From the NCBI GenBank assembly GCA_965240325.2, contig OZ251225.1, positions 1,054,001-1,118,000 of the forward strand: a DNA stretch of 64,000 nucleotides, in the 5' to 3' direction. Position 1 is the first letter of the stretch, and every line of letters begins with the position of its first letter. Of this stretch, positions 54,287-64,000 are shown in pieces. Source of the DNA: Rebecca billardiae RCC1528 (taxonomy: Eukaryota > Haptophyta). The notes under the pieces are model-generated. The model did not search any database and was not told where the DNA came from. It saw only the letters and a list, made by a program, of their open reading frames with translations. The position numbers and the translations under genes are program-made.

Positions 54287-56011
54287 TCATCGCTTCGTAG
54301 TCGCCGCCTCTGCTTCCTTGCGTTCTTCCTGCTTCCGCTTCGCATCCTGTGCGAGGCCGAGCCTCTCCTGGACCGCTTTGTCCGATCGCTTTGACTCGAT
54401 GAAGGCGGTGATCGGCAAGAGGAAGATCTTGAAGCCGTCGGCCAGCCCGGCCGTGTACGCGCCCGACACCTCGCGCGCCTCCCAGTCGAGCAGGACCCAT
54501 CCGACGAGCAGCACGATGGCGAGCACGGCGATGATAATCATGGACCAGATCAGCGCGGCTACGAGCTCCCACCTCGAGAAGAGCAGCTCAGACTGCGCCC
54601 TGCTGACCAGCGGTAGGACGTCGTCGCTGAGGACGGCCTTGATCTTGACGATCGTGATGAAGCTGTACAGCAGCGCGCTGCCCGCCGTGGTGAGGACCGT
54701 CGCCACCTGCAGCGGGTTGAGCTGGATCGCGACGATGAGCCAGAAGACCCAGAGGAAGCACTGGTACGCGGCGAGGAAGACGAGCACGTGGAAGCCCGCC
54801 GTGTACAGCCGCGCCACCCGCCGACGTATCCGCCACGGCACGAGCAGGAGATACTGCGTCGCGTGGCTCGACGCGAGCATCGCCCACACAAAGAGCAGCG
54901 CCGAGAGGCCGAGCGTGTACTCGGCGCCCAGGACCGGTGAGACGATCATGCAGATGCATGGCAGGGTGAAGACGAGCGAGGTGGCGGAGAGGATGAACGC
55001 GGAGATGATCCCCTTCACCCAGCTCCGCGCGTTCTCCACCGGGTCGCCGAATATCGTGTCGGCGAGGAACATGGGCCCGAGCGCATCGAAGGCGATCTTC
55101 TCAAAGCCGCCATGCTCGATCGCAAACTTGAAGTACGCCTCGCCAAACTCGCTGGCGGTCTTGGTGAACTCGTAGGTGATGCGCGCCCGGAGGACGTGGC
55201 GGACGAAGAAGGTTGCCAGGAACACCATGATCGTCGACATCCACACAAACGACCACGCCCAGTGGAACGGCTGCGTTGCGAGCGGCTCGTCGGTCGCGAC
55301 GGGCGCCGTCATGTGCTCAAACTCAACCAGGTGTTCGCGCGGGTCCATCGAGAGGAGGCCATGGCGCCGGGCGGCGCGGAAGAGGGTGCGCACGAGACGC
55401 AGCGCGTCCGTCTTCATCTCCTCGCACCGCGGCGGATCGATCAGCACCGTCTGCCACTCGCGCTCGTCGTAATCGCGCTCGCTGTCGTCCATAATCGTCA
55501 TCTCGATCCTGCCCCGGCCGATCGTGAGCGTGTTGAGCGTGACGATGGTGAGGAAGTGGTGGCCGATGAGCTGGATGAGCGAGGACTGGACGAATATCAC
55601 TGGTTGCTCCTGGCCCGACATCTGGATCGTGAACTCGTGTACGGTCGGGTCCTTGAGCACGTCGGCGAACGTGCCAGAGCCCGCAGGGGTGTGCACAGAC
55701 ACGTCTGGACACACGCGCAATTGCCAGCGGTCCGTGACGCTCAGCTGCGGCGGCGCCTGGACGAATGTTCGGACGGTGAAGAAGGCGAGAACGCTCGCGT
55801 ACAAGGCGAACACCAGCCACACGACAGCGATGCGCGCCATCGCGATCGGCCCGCTCGGCGGCTTGAAGATGAGCGAGAGGTCCATGGTGTAATCATCGGC
55901 AGTTGCGGGAGCGGGCACGGCCTCCTCGTCGTCCTTGAGCTCGCGGAAGCCGGCCTTTGCACCACCAGGCTTCGCCCGCGCCGCCTTGTCCCTGTCCTTC
56001 CGCTTCAGCAT
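54287..56011 (-). CDS. polytopic membrane protein of unknown function
   Basis: A single exon of 574 aa. A basic cytosolic N-terminus leads to a first helix (AVVWLVFALYASVLAFFTV). A hydrophilic domain of about 160 residues follows (TVHEFTIQMSGQEQPVIFVQ, LNTLTIGRGRIEMTIMDD). Then come about seven more helices, among them FVWMSTIMVFLATFFV, SLVFTLPCICMIVSPVL, ALLFVWAMLASSHATQYLLL, LVFLAAYQCFLWVFWLIVAI and IIIAVLAIVLLVGWVLLDW. The C-terminus is charged (KRKQEERKEAEAATTKR). I recognise no transporter signature. The N-in domain between helix 1 and 2 may be lumenal or extracellular. It diverges from the UVR-motif gene with 260 bp between starts. Confidence 0.72.
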   Translation of the reverse strand: MLKRKDRDKAARAKPGGAKAGFRELKDDEEAVPAPATADDYTMDLSLIFKPPSGPIAMARIAVVWLVFALYASVLAFFTVRTFVQAPPQLSVTDRWQLRVCPDVSVHTPAGSGTFADVLKDPTVHEFTIQMSGQEQPVIFVQSSLIQLIGHHFLTIVTLNTLTIGRGRIEMTIMDDSERDYDEREWQTVLIDPPRCEEMKTDALRLVRTLFRAARRHGLLSMDPREHLVEFEHMTAPVATDEPLATQPFHWAWSFVWMSTIMVFLATFFVRHVLRARITYEFTKTASEFGEAYFKFAIEHGGFEKIAFDALGPMFLADTIFGDPVENARSWVKGIISAFILSATSLVFTLPCICMIVSPVLGAEYTLGLSALLFVWAMLASSHATQYLLLVPWRIRRRVARLYTAGFHVLVFLAAYQCFLWVFWLIVAIQLNPLQVATVLTTAGSALLYSFITIVKIKAVLSDDVLPLVSRAQSELLFSRWELVAALIWSMIIIAVLAIVLLVGWVLLDWEAREVSGAYTAGLADGFKIFLLPITAFIESKRSDKAVQERLGLAQDAKRKQEERKEAEAATTKR

Positions 56012-56271
56012 GACGGCCGGGCTTCGTTGAGCACGGCCCGGTTGCGGTGCCTCCCGTCCCTCCTGCAGCGCTGCGCTCCCGGCGCAGCAGCCGCAGCTCT
56101 TTTAGAAATCCGAGCAGAAAGGAGGAGTGACACTAGTGACAATGGTGATGAACAACGAGTCAACGACGAATCAACAATGGAAAAGTCGTACTGAGATCCG
56201 CCGATTCGGAGATAATTGTTAACGGTATCCCGCTCGTCCCGCGGAGGTGTCTCGAAGAGACGACAGCAGTC

Positions 56272-58323
56272 GTGATGTCGCGCGCCGGGCGCGCGATGTT
56301 GGCGCTTCACGTGGCGGTGGTGCTGACGGGCATGTGCAGCGCGGCGACGGGTGGCGCGAGGCAGGCGACTACAGGCAGCCTTGCCCGACATGCGCGCGCG
56401 CGGCGGATGCGCGAGCTGCGCGTCGATCTCGCCGACGCGGTGCGCGCTCAGCAGTTCTCGCTCGCGGCGAGCCTCAAGCGCAAGCGGGACGAGCTCCGCG
56501 AGGAGGACCCGGTCTGGCAGCTGCGCGAGGCGCTCGCGCGTGCGGTCTCAGCCCAGGACTTCCGCGCCGCGGCGCAGGTCCGCGACGAGCTCGAGCGCGT
56601 GGTCCGCGTGCACGGGGATGCGGCGGACTTGCTCGTTCTCACCTCACCCGGCGGCGAGCGCGCGTGGACGCTCGCGCCGGAGGAGGCGAGCGATGGGCTC
56701 GGTGAGGGCGGCGGCGGCTCGCGCCCCGATCGCGCGGCGACCGAGCTCACGCCCGCGCCCTCCGCGGACGGCGCCACGCGGCTGATGCAGCCGACGTGGT
56801 CACCGTCGGGCACGCGTGTCGCCGCCACCCTTCTGCGGATCGGCGCTGCACGCGACGCGGCTGGCGGCGGCGAGACGCTGCGTGGATGCGCGCTCGTGAT
56901 CTTCGACGCGCGCTCGGGCGCCGAGTCGATACGCTGCGAGCTCCCGTTCCCGCCCTTCTACCTGCAGTGGGCCGCCGACGAGGCGACGGTCACCTGCCTC
57001 GGGCAGCCCATCGAGGGCGGCGGCGGCGCACGGCAGGGCGGGCTCTGCCTGCTGGCCGTGGACATCCGCTCGACCGACGTGCGCGTGCTCGCGCGTGGTG
57101 CGCCGCTGTTCTACTCGCTCCGCCCGGCGGCTTCCGAGCAGGCGCGGGACCCAAGCGCGCGCGGAGACGTCGACGCGGCCGCCGGTGCCGACCGCGGCGC
57201 GGGCGGCGGCGCCCTGCTCGAGATGATTGCGCACAACGGCGGCGCCGACGCGGTGCAGCTGCTGCGCATGCCGGCGCGACCGGCGTTCTCGCTCGTCAAC
57301 GCGCCCGCCGACGCGTCGATCGGCTGGCGCACGCTGAGCGCGCCCGGTGGCGGATTCCAGGCGCCGTGGTGGTGCGCATGGCGGGCTGAGCCCGAGGGCG
57401 CCGACGGAGCCGTCGAGGATGCTGCCGCAGGCGGCGCGCAGGCCGGGGACGCGGAGCCGGCGGGGCGCGCCGACGGGACGGGCGGACGCGGCGCGCTCCG
57501 CGAGGCGCTGGTGTTCGTCGACGGCGGCAAGCTCGTCGCGTGCGCGCCGCCCGACGCCACGGGCGCGGACGCCGGCGCGGGCTCGGGCAGCGCGGGTGCC
57601 GCCGCCGCGTGGCGCGCCGGCAGGAGGGTGCTGGTGAGAAACGACGACGCAGACGGCGAGGATAGCCCGATGTTCTTCGTGGTCGACCGACGCGCGCGCC
57701 GCCTCGCTCTGCTGCGCTCGGTGGAGGAGCCCAAGCTCGAGATCCTCGAGGGCGTCTCGCGCGGCGGCGTGTGCAGCGAGCTGCTCGCTCAGGCGCGCGG
57801 CGGCGCGGCCGTGCCGGCCCCGGCGCTGCGCACGGTGCCTGTCGACCTCGACCGCTGCCTCCCGCCTGGCGAGGCAGTGCGCGCCGTGGAGGCGTTCTGG
57901 TTCTCGCCCGCCGGGCGCTGGCTCCTCGTGCTCGTGCGTATAGGGCGCCCCGCCGAGACAGCGGCCGCCGACGAGCTCGGCACGCCGACCAAACCTAGCT
58001 GGCGCTGGGTCGTGTGGGATGCGCAGCGCGCACAGCCGCTCGGCGCGACGCCGCCGTGCGTGCCGAGCGTCGCCGCGCGCGCGCAGTACTTCCCCTTCTT
58101 CACGCAGTACGCGCAGAGCGCCTCGCCCTTCGCGCCGGACGGTGGCGCCTTCTGCTTTGCCGCGGACGGCGCGGCGCACGTGGCCACGCTGCGCCCCGAC
58201 GCGCAGTCGTTCGCCTCGCGGGTGAGCGTGGAGCGGCTCGGGGGCGACGTCGACGTCGTGTGGTGGTCGACCCGCGCAGCTGCTGACGGCGGCGCAGACG
58301 ACTACGACGACTCGGGTTGGTGA
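56272..58323 (+). CDS. UVR-motif protein with beta-propeller-like region, secretory or plastid
   Basis: A single exon of 683 aa. It begins with a signal peptide (MLALHVAVVLTGMCSAA), then a basic, transit-like stretch. Two UVR-type helical hairpins follow at residues of about 48-76 (LADAVRAQQFSLAASLKRKR) and 82-108 (LARAVSAQDFRAAAQVRDEL); the F-x-x-A-A-x-x-R-D pattern is the hallmark that in UvrB and ClpC binds partner proteins. The remainder has repeated strands like WD40/TolB propellers (MQPTWSPSGTRVAATLLRIG, PPFYLQWAADEATVTCLGQP, AVEAFWFSPAGRWLLVLVRIG, GGAFCFAADGAAHVATLRPD). A plastid role with a Clp-like or other partner is plausible but inferred. The C-terminus is acidic. Gly/Ala-rich inserts separate the blades. 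Confidence 0.75.
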   Translation: MMSRAGRAMLALHVAVVLTGMCSAATGGARQATTGSLARHARARRMRELRVDLADAVRAQQFSLAASLKRKRDELREEDPVWQLREALARAVSAQDFRAAAQVRDELERVVRVHGDAADLLVLTSPGGERAWTLAPEEASDGLGEGGGGSRPDRAATELTPAPSADGATRLMQPTWSPSGTRVAATLLRIGAARDAAGGGETLRGCALVIFDARSGAESIRCELPFPPFYLQWAADEATVTCLGQPIEGGGGARQGGLCLLAVDIRSTDVRVLARGAPLFYSLRPAASEQARDPSARGDVDAAAGADRGAGGGALLEMIAHNGGADAVQLLRMPARPAFSLVNAPADASIGWRTLSAPGGGFQAPWWCAWRAEPEGADGAVEDAAAGGAQAGDAEPAGRADGTGGRGALREALVFVDGGKLVACAPPDATGADAGAGSGSAGAAAAWRAGRRVLVRNDDADGEDSPMFFVVDRRARRLALLRSVEEPKLEILEGVSRGGVCSELLAQARGGAAVPAPALRTVPVDLDRCLPPGEAVRAVEAFWFSPAGRWLLVLVRIGRPAETAAADELGTPTKPSWRWVVWDAQRAQPLGATPPCVPSVAARAQYFPFFTQYAQSASPFAPDGGAFCFAADGAAHVATLRPDAQSFASRVSVERLGGDVDVVWWSTRAAADGGADDYDDSGW

Positions 58324-60593
58324 CGACGCCGGCGGGGTGTCAGTCATGTCGGCGCTGCTCACTTCCATCTATCAGCAGGCCGTTACTAGCGGAACTCTCT
58401 GACGGTGACGACACAGCGCGCAGAGCCAGAACTAGAAGTCAGTCAGGCTTACTCAGTAGATCCGTGATCGGCAAAGTGATGCCGGACACAGCTCAGTGAC
58501 TACAGAGTGACAATATATGTGTTACTATCAGAGTGAGTGCCACGACTGACGGCTGAGTAAGTGACTTAGCCGTCACAATGCGTGACCGATCACTAGACAC
58601 TACATGAGTCATGCGGCCTTGCCGTCAGCCACTAGTCTCGGCCACAGTCTGCACAGAGTCAGTCGTGACGAACTGGCGACTACCCAGTTACTGATGTTCA
58701 ATATGCTCGGCGGCGGCGATTACACAATATTAAACAATACACGCCCACGGCCGCATTATCAGTGCTGCTGAGACTGAGAGCGGCCCGAGCGGGGGCCGAA
58801 GTGGAGCTGAGAACTAGACTGACCCGACAGACTGAAGTGCATGTCGGATGCAGTTGCGAGCTTGCACGCCGCCGTATTACACCCGCGGCCGCTAGCTACT
58901 GTACGTCACAGGAGCCGGAGGCCCCCGCCTCCTCACTCTCTCAGCTCTCTGCCGTCTGCGGTCCTCTCGCCCGAGTCTCGGTCCGCGTGGCTCGCGACCG
59001 ATGAGGCGATGACAGCATGATGATTTTCTATTATTTGTCAATCCGCCGGCCACATGTAACATGATGAATGGCGGGCTGGCGGGCCTTAGGTCCGCCCCTT
59101 GTAGTGCCCGGGAAAAAGATAAGAAAAACATAAATAAAACAAAATCGCCTGCTCAAAGAAAAGAAAATCGCCTCGCTCACTACCGGGCGCCCTCGCAGCT
59201 CCCACTGGGGACGCTCGGCCGAAAAAGGGTTCCCGGATGGCGCGGAGCGCGTGGGCGGCGCGCGCCAGATCCAACGCCGGCGTGGACATCGCGCGAGGAT
59301 TCCCGAGACGTTTTTCCGCCCGATTCGCGATTGCTGCCCTCGTCGTCTCGCGTGCAGGTCGAACGAGGGCCAAAGTCGACGCGCTTGGAGGTACGCTCGG
59401 CGCGTCGACATGATCGTGCGACCTGGGGCGGTCCTCGCCTGACTTGCACGTCGAGCGCTCGCACGGGCCATAGTATTAAGCGCTGCGCACGACAACCACC
59501 TCGCGTGATCCACCGCCGCGCGTCGGGCTCGGTGCGGAAAGGCCCTCATCACGAGGTGTCTCGCGGGCGGGAAGCGCCATCGGCCCATCGCACGCGACGC
59601 AAGATTTGGCGCGGCCTTCTGAACTCGATCGCCGGAATCCGCGCACCGGACGGTGTCTGTCGCGGTGCCTCCCTCGACCCTCAGCCGAAGCCCACGTCCG
59701 GCCTGCATGGCGTAGACGGTGACCAATGCGACGGAAGCGCAGCGCCAACGGCGCACGACGCGCAGCGGACGCACCTCCCGGGTCTGTCGCCGTGGCAGCA
59801 ACCGCGTCTTCGCGAGTTGGCGACCCTCGCCGCAGCGCGACACAGACAAGCCCGTGATGCCATCCGCAGAGAGATGAAACGTCGAGCATGCAACATCGAC
59901 GCGCCATCCTCGTCCATGGCGCAGGCGCTGCGGGACGAGGCGGAAGTCGTCAAGCCGGTGACGGATGCGCTGCGATTCGTGTGCCCGCGTGAGCAGCTCT
60001 TGCCCACTCTCGATCGCGCGTGGCACACGCTGTCGCTGTGCGCGCGCGCGCGCACAACCAACAGCTCCTCGTGCCGCCGAACACGCGGGCGCCAGACCTG
60101 TCGAAGATGCGAAGAGCGATGACCGCGTGAACGTCAACGCGCTCGTGCTCAGCGTGGCGGCCGTGTACGACGTCAACGCGACCTGCGCCGAGCCCATCAT
60201 GCCCGGAGCGGACATCGGCAAGCATCCTCGCGACGACCGGCTCTCGGCTGGCGGCAGGAGGACATGCACATGATCTACTCTGGCGGCTTCGTCGGTGGCG
60301 AGGCGCTCGATTACGCCATCGCGGTCGAGATGCGGCACATACAGCGCGTACCCGCGCTCGCGCTGAGCAACGGGCTACCCGCCCCGCCCCGCGTTCGCGT
60401 GCTGCACATTCCCTCGTGGGTGTGGGTCTGAGACAGGGTCCCGCTGATGAGTGATGCGCAGACAGAGTACAGACGTGTACACGTGGGAGAGAACTTCAGG
60501 TGTCACTGGTCCTCGCCCTCGACTGTCCGTCACCCACGGCCACGAGCGAATGTGGAAAGACGCGAACCCGCAGAGGATACATTGCGACAGCAC

Positions 60594-60635
60594 TGCCCCC
60601 CCCCCCCCCCCCCCCACCCCCCCGCCCGCCCGCCA
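60594..60635. repeat. C-rich homopolymer tract
   Basis: About 27 Cs with one A, then CCCGCCCGCCCGCC; the complement is a strong G-quadruplex candidate. Confidence 0.85.
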
Positions 60636-61049
60636 GGGCACAGTTTATATTTGGGCGGGATTTTGATTTTTGGGTCGTCGATCTGTATGGATTGTGGATT
60701 GACGATGACGAGGTGCTACGGCGATACGACAAGAACTGAAGATGCCGCGCGATGTGATGAATACAGTGAGTACGGTATTCCGATCGTTCCCGCCCGCCAT
60801 TACTTTTGCCGCGCGCGTGAAGCCGCGAAAGCTCGGTTAATGTAGTTAAATATGATGACGATGCTGATTAGTATGATTCGGACGGGAAGATACCGCAATC
60901 GGACAACTGAAAGTAATGAAGGCAGTGCACTGCTGGTACCTGGGACCACCCCACAGTGTTGGGCTTGTATGCTGTCGGCAATGGCATACCCCCGCCCCCT
61001 CTCACCTCTGGAGGCGGGCTGTCCACAGCGGAGTGGTGTCAAGGCACTC

Positions 61050-61181
61050 GGTGTATCGGCGGTCAGTGGTTTGAGGTTGGGTGAGGGTGGTGGTTGGTTG
61101 GGGGCTGGCCAGGGTAGGGCTGGAGGCTTCGGCCGCCAGTCTGATCACCCGGAGCCCGTTATAAAGGGGAATTTAAAAAAA
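61050..61181 (+). repeat. A-tailed dispersed element, copy 3
   Basis: Nearly identical to 18025-18151; it differs by a CGG insertion near the start, GGTTTGAGG for GGTTCGAGG, and a longer A tail. Confidence 0.92.
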
Positions 61182-61865
61182 GAACAGAGCGAGTCATTAG
61201 TGATACTTGAATACTGCTACTACAAAAGCCACTTCCCAGACGCTCCCAGTTCCCACACACACCGTTAAAAAACACCACGCGGGACACGTCAATTTTCATA
61301 GGCATACCGGTTGGAAGCACCGGGATTGTTCGCGCTTCAGGGCTGATAAATACTTCGATATTCGCCGTGAATTGATAACGCTTCGTTGACGTGAGAACCA
61401 AAAAATGAATACTAGGAAGGGAGATAATTGGCCGACTATGCCGCCGTGCGTATTGACGATTATATTTTTCGGGGTGAATCTCGGCCCGAAATTTGAGCGT
61501 GGACCCTTACCCCTGTAGAGGCCAATCACTATGATTTGGCCTCAGCTCGCTTTGGGAAAGTTGGTCACGGCGGGTGCAGTCAAACGGGGCTCCACTACTA
61601 CTAGTACTTCATCGGAACATTGATTCTCTTGTGTTCGAGATCCTCCCCGCGCATGGGTAAACTTGTAGCAATCACAAGTCAACAACCATAATCACGCCAA
61701 CCGCTTGATTGCACAGCCGACGACGTCCCCGAAAGTTGACGATTTGTGCCGCAACACCTACGCGTTCGTCAAAAGGGATCGTCAATTTCGCGAGCACGTC
61801 AACCGGAGCCCCGGCAGTGTCGGAACCGCCCCACGAAAGAGAACACACACCGCGCATCCTCGACG

Positions 61866-62480
61866 ATGTCCAGCCGATCGAACGACGGGGTGACCGCGCG
61901 AGAGGCGCAGGAAGTCGACGAGGGCGCCAACACGCCACCCGCAAAGGACGAGAACACACTACGCGCCACACAAATGCTCGAGCGGCTGTTGCAGAGACTC
62001 GAGGGCCACCTGCCCCCGGAGAAGTCTGCGGCGCTGCGCGAGCTCACGTCGAAACTTCTGAATCAGGTGCGCACTCGCGCACGCGCTACCCCGACGCCAC
62101 GCTAGCGCCCGGCTGTGCGCTTGCCCCACCCGCGCCCGAGCGCATATGATCACGCCCGTCGTCTCCACACCCGTGCTCACTGCCTTGTGCCACATCATCC
62201 TCCCTGCGCTGCCACCGACCGCGCGCCGCAGTCGGAAGTGGTGACGGCGGACGAGTTCAAGGCTCGCGTGCAGAGACTGGTGGGCAGCGACTTGGAGACG
62301 ATGCAGGCGGCGATGCGCTCATTCAAGCGCGACCACGCGAACACGTCGCGTAAACTGCCGATCAACGCTCGCCCAGCCCGGCCCAGTGGCATCACCAAGC
62401 CGGCGCACCGGCTGCATGGCGCGATGCAGAGCGAACAGGGGCAACAACCGCAAGCGGCAAGCAGCATGCCGACGGGCTGA
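61866..62480 (+). CDS. small protein with RST (TAF4/RCD1-type) domain-like sequence
   Basis: Two exons (61866-62066 and 62232-62480, phase 0) give 149 aa. Across the junction it reads MLERLLQRLEGHLPPEKSAA..LRELTSKLLNQ|SEVVTADEFKARVQRLVGSD. This follows the RST pattern known from TAF4 and plant RCD1/SRO proteins: two amphipathic helices, then a short acidic link, then D/E-x-F-x-x-x-V-R-x-I-V-G-D. The domain binds short helical segments of transcription factors. The N-terminus is hydrophilic and the C-terminus basic and disordered. A protein made of little else than this domain is unusual; it could be a TAF4 relative or an independent adaptor. The GTGCGC donor and CGCAG acceptor match the other introns here. 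Confidence 0.6.
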
Positions 62481-64000
62481 CCTCTACCGGCAGTGTGTAC
62501 GGCAGGCCGGCTTGGCCCTGGTGCATGTCACCGGCACTTTGACGGCTGCTCATGGCGCGGTCAAGCCACCGACGTAATTTATTTGGAGTTGGAGCCTGCG
62601 GAGCGGAGCGTGGCCTGCGGCGGGCCTCGGTTTGAGATGGCTGACGCGCCGACTGCACTCAGCGGCTCCGCCCGGCGTGAACTCGGGCGGCCGGGCCGCC
62701 GCGCACGCAGCTGGCGGCCTGGCGCCGCTCAGGCGCCAGCTGAGTCAGTGAGGCGCCAGCGTCAGTGATGATGCGCAGGCTCCCGACAAGTACGGATCGC
62801 CTCGGAGCCTGCGAATATGATGATATCCATTTACTGCTGTCGATCTGGTCGTAGTAGGTGGAGGCAGATTGCGGGCAGCTAGTACTTTCACAATAACCGC
62901 GCTCGTTCAAAGGAACTGCTCATCATCAGGGACCGGTGCCTTCCAGGAGGAATCTCATCCCACATACTAGCGACTATTAACTGTATGTGTGAATCACAAG
63001 AGGAATCGTGGGGTCGCGGTAAAACCTGCTGTGCCGTTCTACCCGAAATCGCGGGTGAGAACGTCAAGGAATCAAAGGATTTCAGTGGTTCCCCCCGTGT
63101 GTTGACGTTCACTTTGCGCAAGACGCACGGTAATACCTGTAACTAGAACTGGTAGAATCAAGCTCATCAGAAGTTCCACGACCGAGGAGGAAAGCGTGGA
63201 GGTACACCCTTCGTGGAGGGCAGCCGGGGGGAAAGCGAAAATGGCGTGGGCCGTGGTGGGGCCGTCAGCGGCGCAAGTTCGTTCGGAGTAGTGGCGCCGT
63301 ACGGCAAACATGCTTGCAAGCAATCTGCCTTGACAGCGCCGCGACTGCGTCAGTTGGTGACCCACACAGGTTGACGGCTTTCGGACACAGAAGACTTGCA
63401 CGCGTTCCTGGCTGTTCACGCTCCGCCGCATCCGAATCTTCTGTCCTTCTCGAGGTTCAGATGCTTCCATTACGTGCGCTCGCATGCAGCTTGCCGCAGC
63501 TTCATGCTAGTATGAACGTGATCGCCACAGCATGGATGGCCGGTTGGTCAGGCCTCCTCGGCGGAGACTGCTGGGCGCGATTCGTGCCACGCGCACCACC
63601 CATGACGCGCGAAAAGCCGTGCGCACGCGTCCTCGCGCATCTGGTACTGGCTGCAGCCTCACTCAAGATCACATTACTACAGTACAGTATTAGCGAGACG
63701 GCAAGCTGGCCTGACACTCGCTGATGCGTACTTTTGACAGGGGCGGCAGAAGGCGCTCGCCAAGACCCAAGCTTGTCAACTTTAAGTTTAATTTTAAAAC
63801 GGACGGAGTACTGATGGCCGATACTACTGATAAACGAGTAACGGCCAACGGGGCCCCTCAGACGCGGAACGGACACAGACTCTCACTCTGGCAACGTCAC
63901 GGAGTGACGCGCCACTGACGGACCGCGTCAGCGTCTTAGCACAAGATCACTCATATATCTGCTGCCAGCACGGACGCAGCCTGCCGCCACTCGCTCCTGC
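62481..64000. other. 3' end of the window, no supported gene
   Basis: A GC-rich part to 62.77 kb with a short CAGGCGCCAGCTGAG repeat, then A+T-richer DNA. Frames at 63.07-63.49 kb (minus) and 63.31-63.72 kb (plus) overlap each other and show no domain. Confidence 0.4.

Larger units (their letters stand above)
58324..61865. other. 3.5-kb gene-poor stretch with a possible decayed gene
   Basis: 58.3-59.0 kb shows nothing. At 59.1-60.43 kb, plus-strand frames with mixed composition (RELATLAAARHRQARDAIRR, MAQALRDEAEVVKPVTDALR, then in another frame VNVNALVLSVAAVYDVNATC, then MHMIYSGGFVGGEALDYAIA) could be exons or a broken gene, but no splice path joins them cleanly. A C-tract lies at 60.6 kb, an A-tailed element at 61.05 kb and A+T-richer sequence at 61.2-61.7 kb. 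Confidence 0.45.

Noticed and set aside
61400-61520. TTACCCCTGTA near 61.5 kb as a possible second end of the TIR element family
   Set aside because: Only about 8 bases match the TIR and no partner end or TA-flanked element could be found.

Overview
This is nuclear DNA from a eukaryote, most likely a unicellular alga with a secondary plastid. The evidence is very high GC in genes and spacers, short GC-rich spliceosomal introns (75-187 nt), G-patch, SAGA, PRMT and F-box type genes, and several proteins whose N-termini look like signal peptide plus transit peptide, two of them followed by a twin-arginine thylakoid signal. A haptophyte is my best guess: the predicted signal-peptide cleavage sites lack the Phe typical of diatoms, the introns are GC-rich, and long AG/CT and TG microsatellites are common. 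This is inference and was not tested by comparison.

Layout: 0.3-3.1 kb, a lumenal Cys-rich protein diverging from a PRMT3-type arginine methyltransferase. 3.1-6.2 kb, a gene-free stretch with a long AG microsatellite and a 240-bp tandem duplication. 6.2-14.7 kb, a dense block: a type II membrane GH130-like protein, ADA3 (SAGA) diverging from an M14 carboxypeptidase, a nucleotide-sugar transporter and a plastid SnoaL-like protein. 14.9-21.6 kb, a 6.7-kb imperfect palindrome with no convincing gene. 21.9-31.9 kb, one giant WD40 gene on the minus strand (about 3145 aa, 4 exons), with a TIR transposon just upstream of its start. 33-36 kb, a GT61-like glycosyltransferase diverging from PINX1. 36.3-40.1 kb, compound repeats and microsatellites. 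40.7-47.3 kb, an F-box protein diverging from a multipass membrane protein, and a coiled-coil protein diverging from a small membrane protein. 48.9-58.3 kb, a secreted/membrane GH72-like glucanosyltransferase, two polytopic membrane proteins and a UVR-motif beta-propeller protein. 58.3-64 kb, mostly gene-poor, with a small two-exon gene resembling an RST (TAF4-type) domain.

Twelve of the 19 genes called lie in six head-to-head pairs 86-260 bp apart, so shared bidirectional promoters look like the local rule. Predicted introns use GTGCGY donors in 13 of 16 cases. The genes form no single pathway. Surface and Golgi glycan functions recur (GH130-like, GT61-like, nucleotide-sugar transporter, GH72-like), which would suit a scale- or glycan-covered cell. 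The most unusual features are the palindrome with near-identical inner arms, several small dispersed repeat families, the PRMT3 homologue whose zinc finger has lost its ligands, and the donor-site bias.
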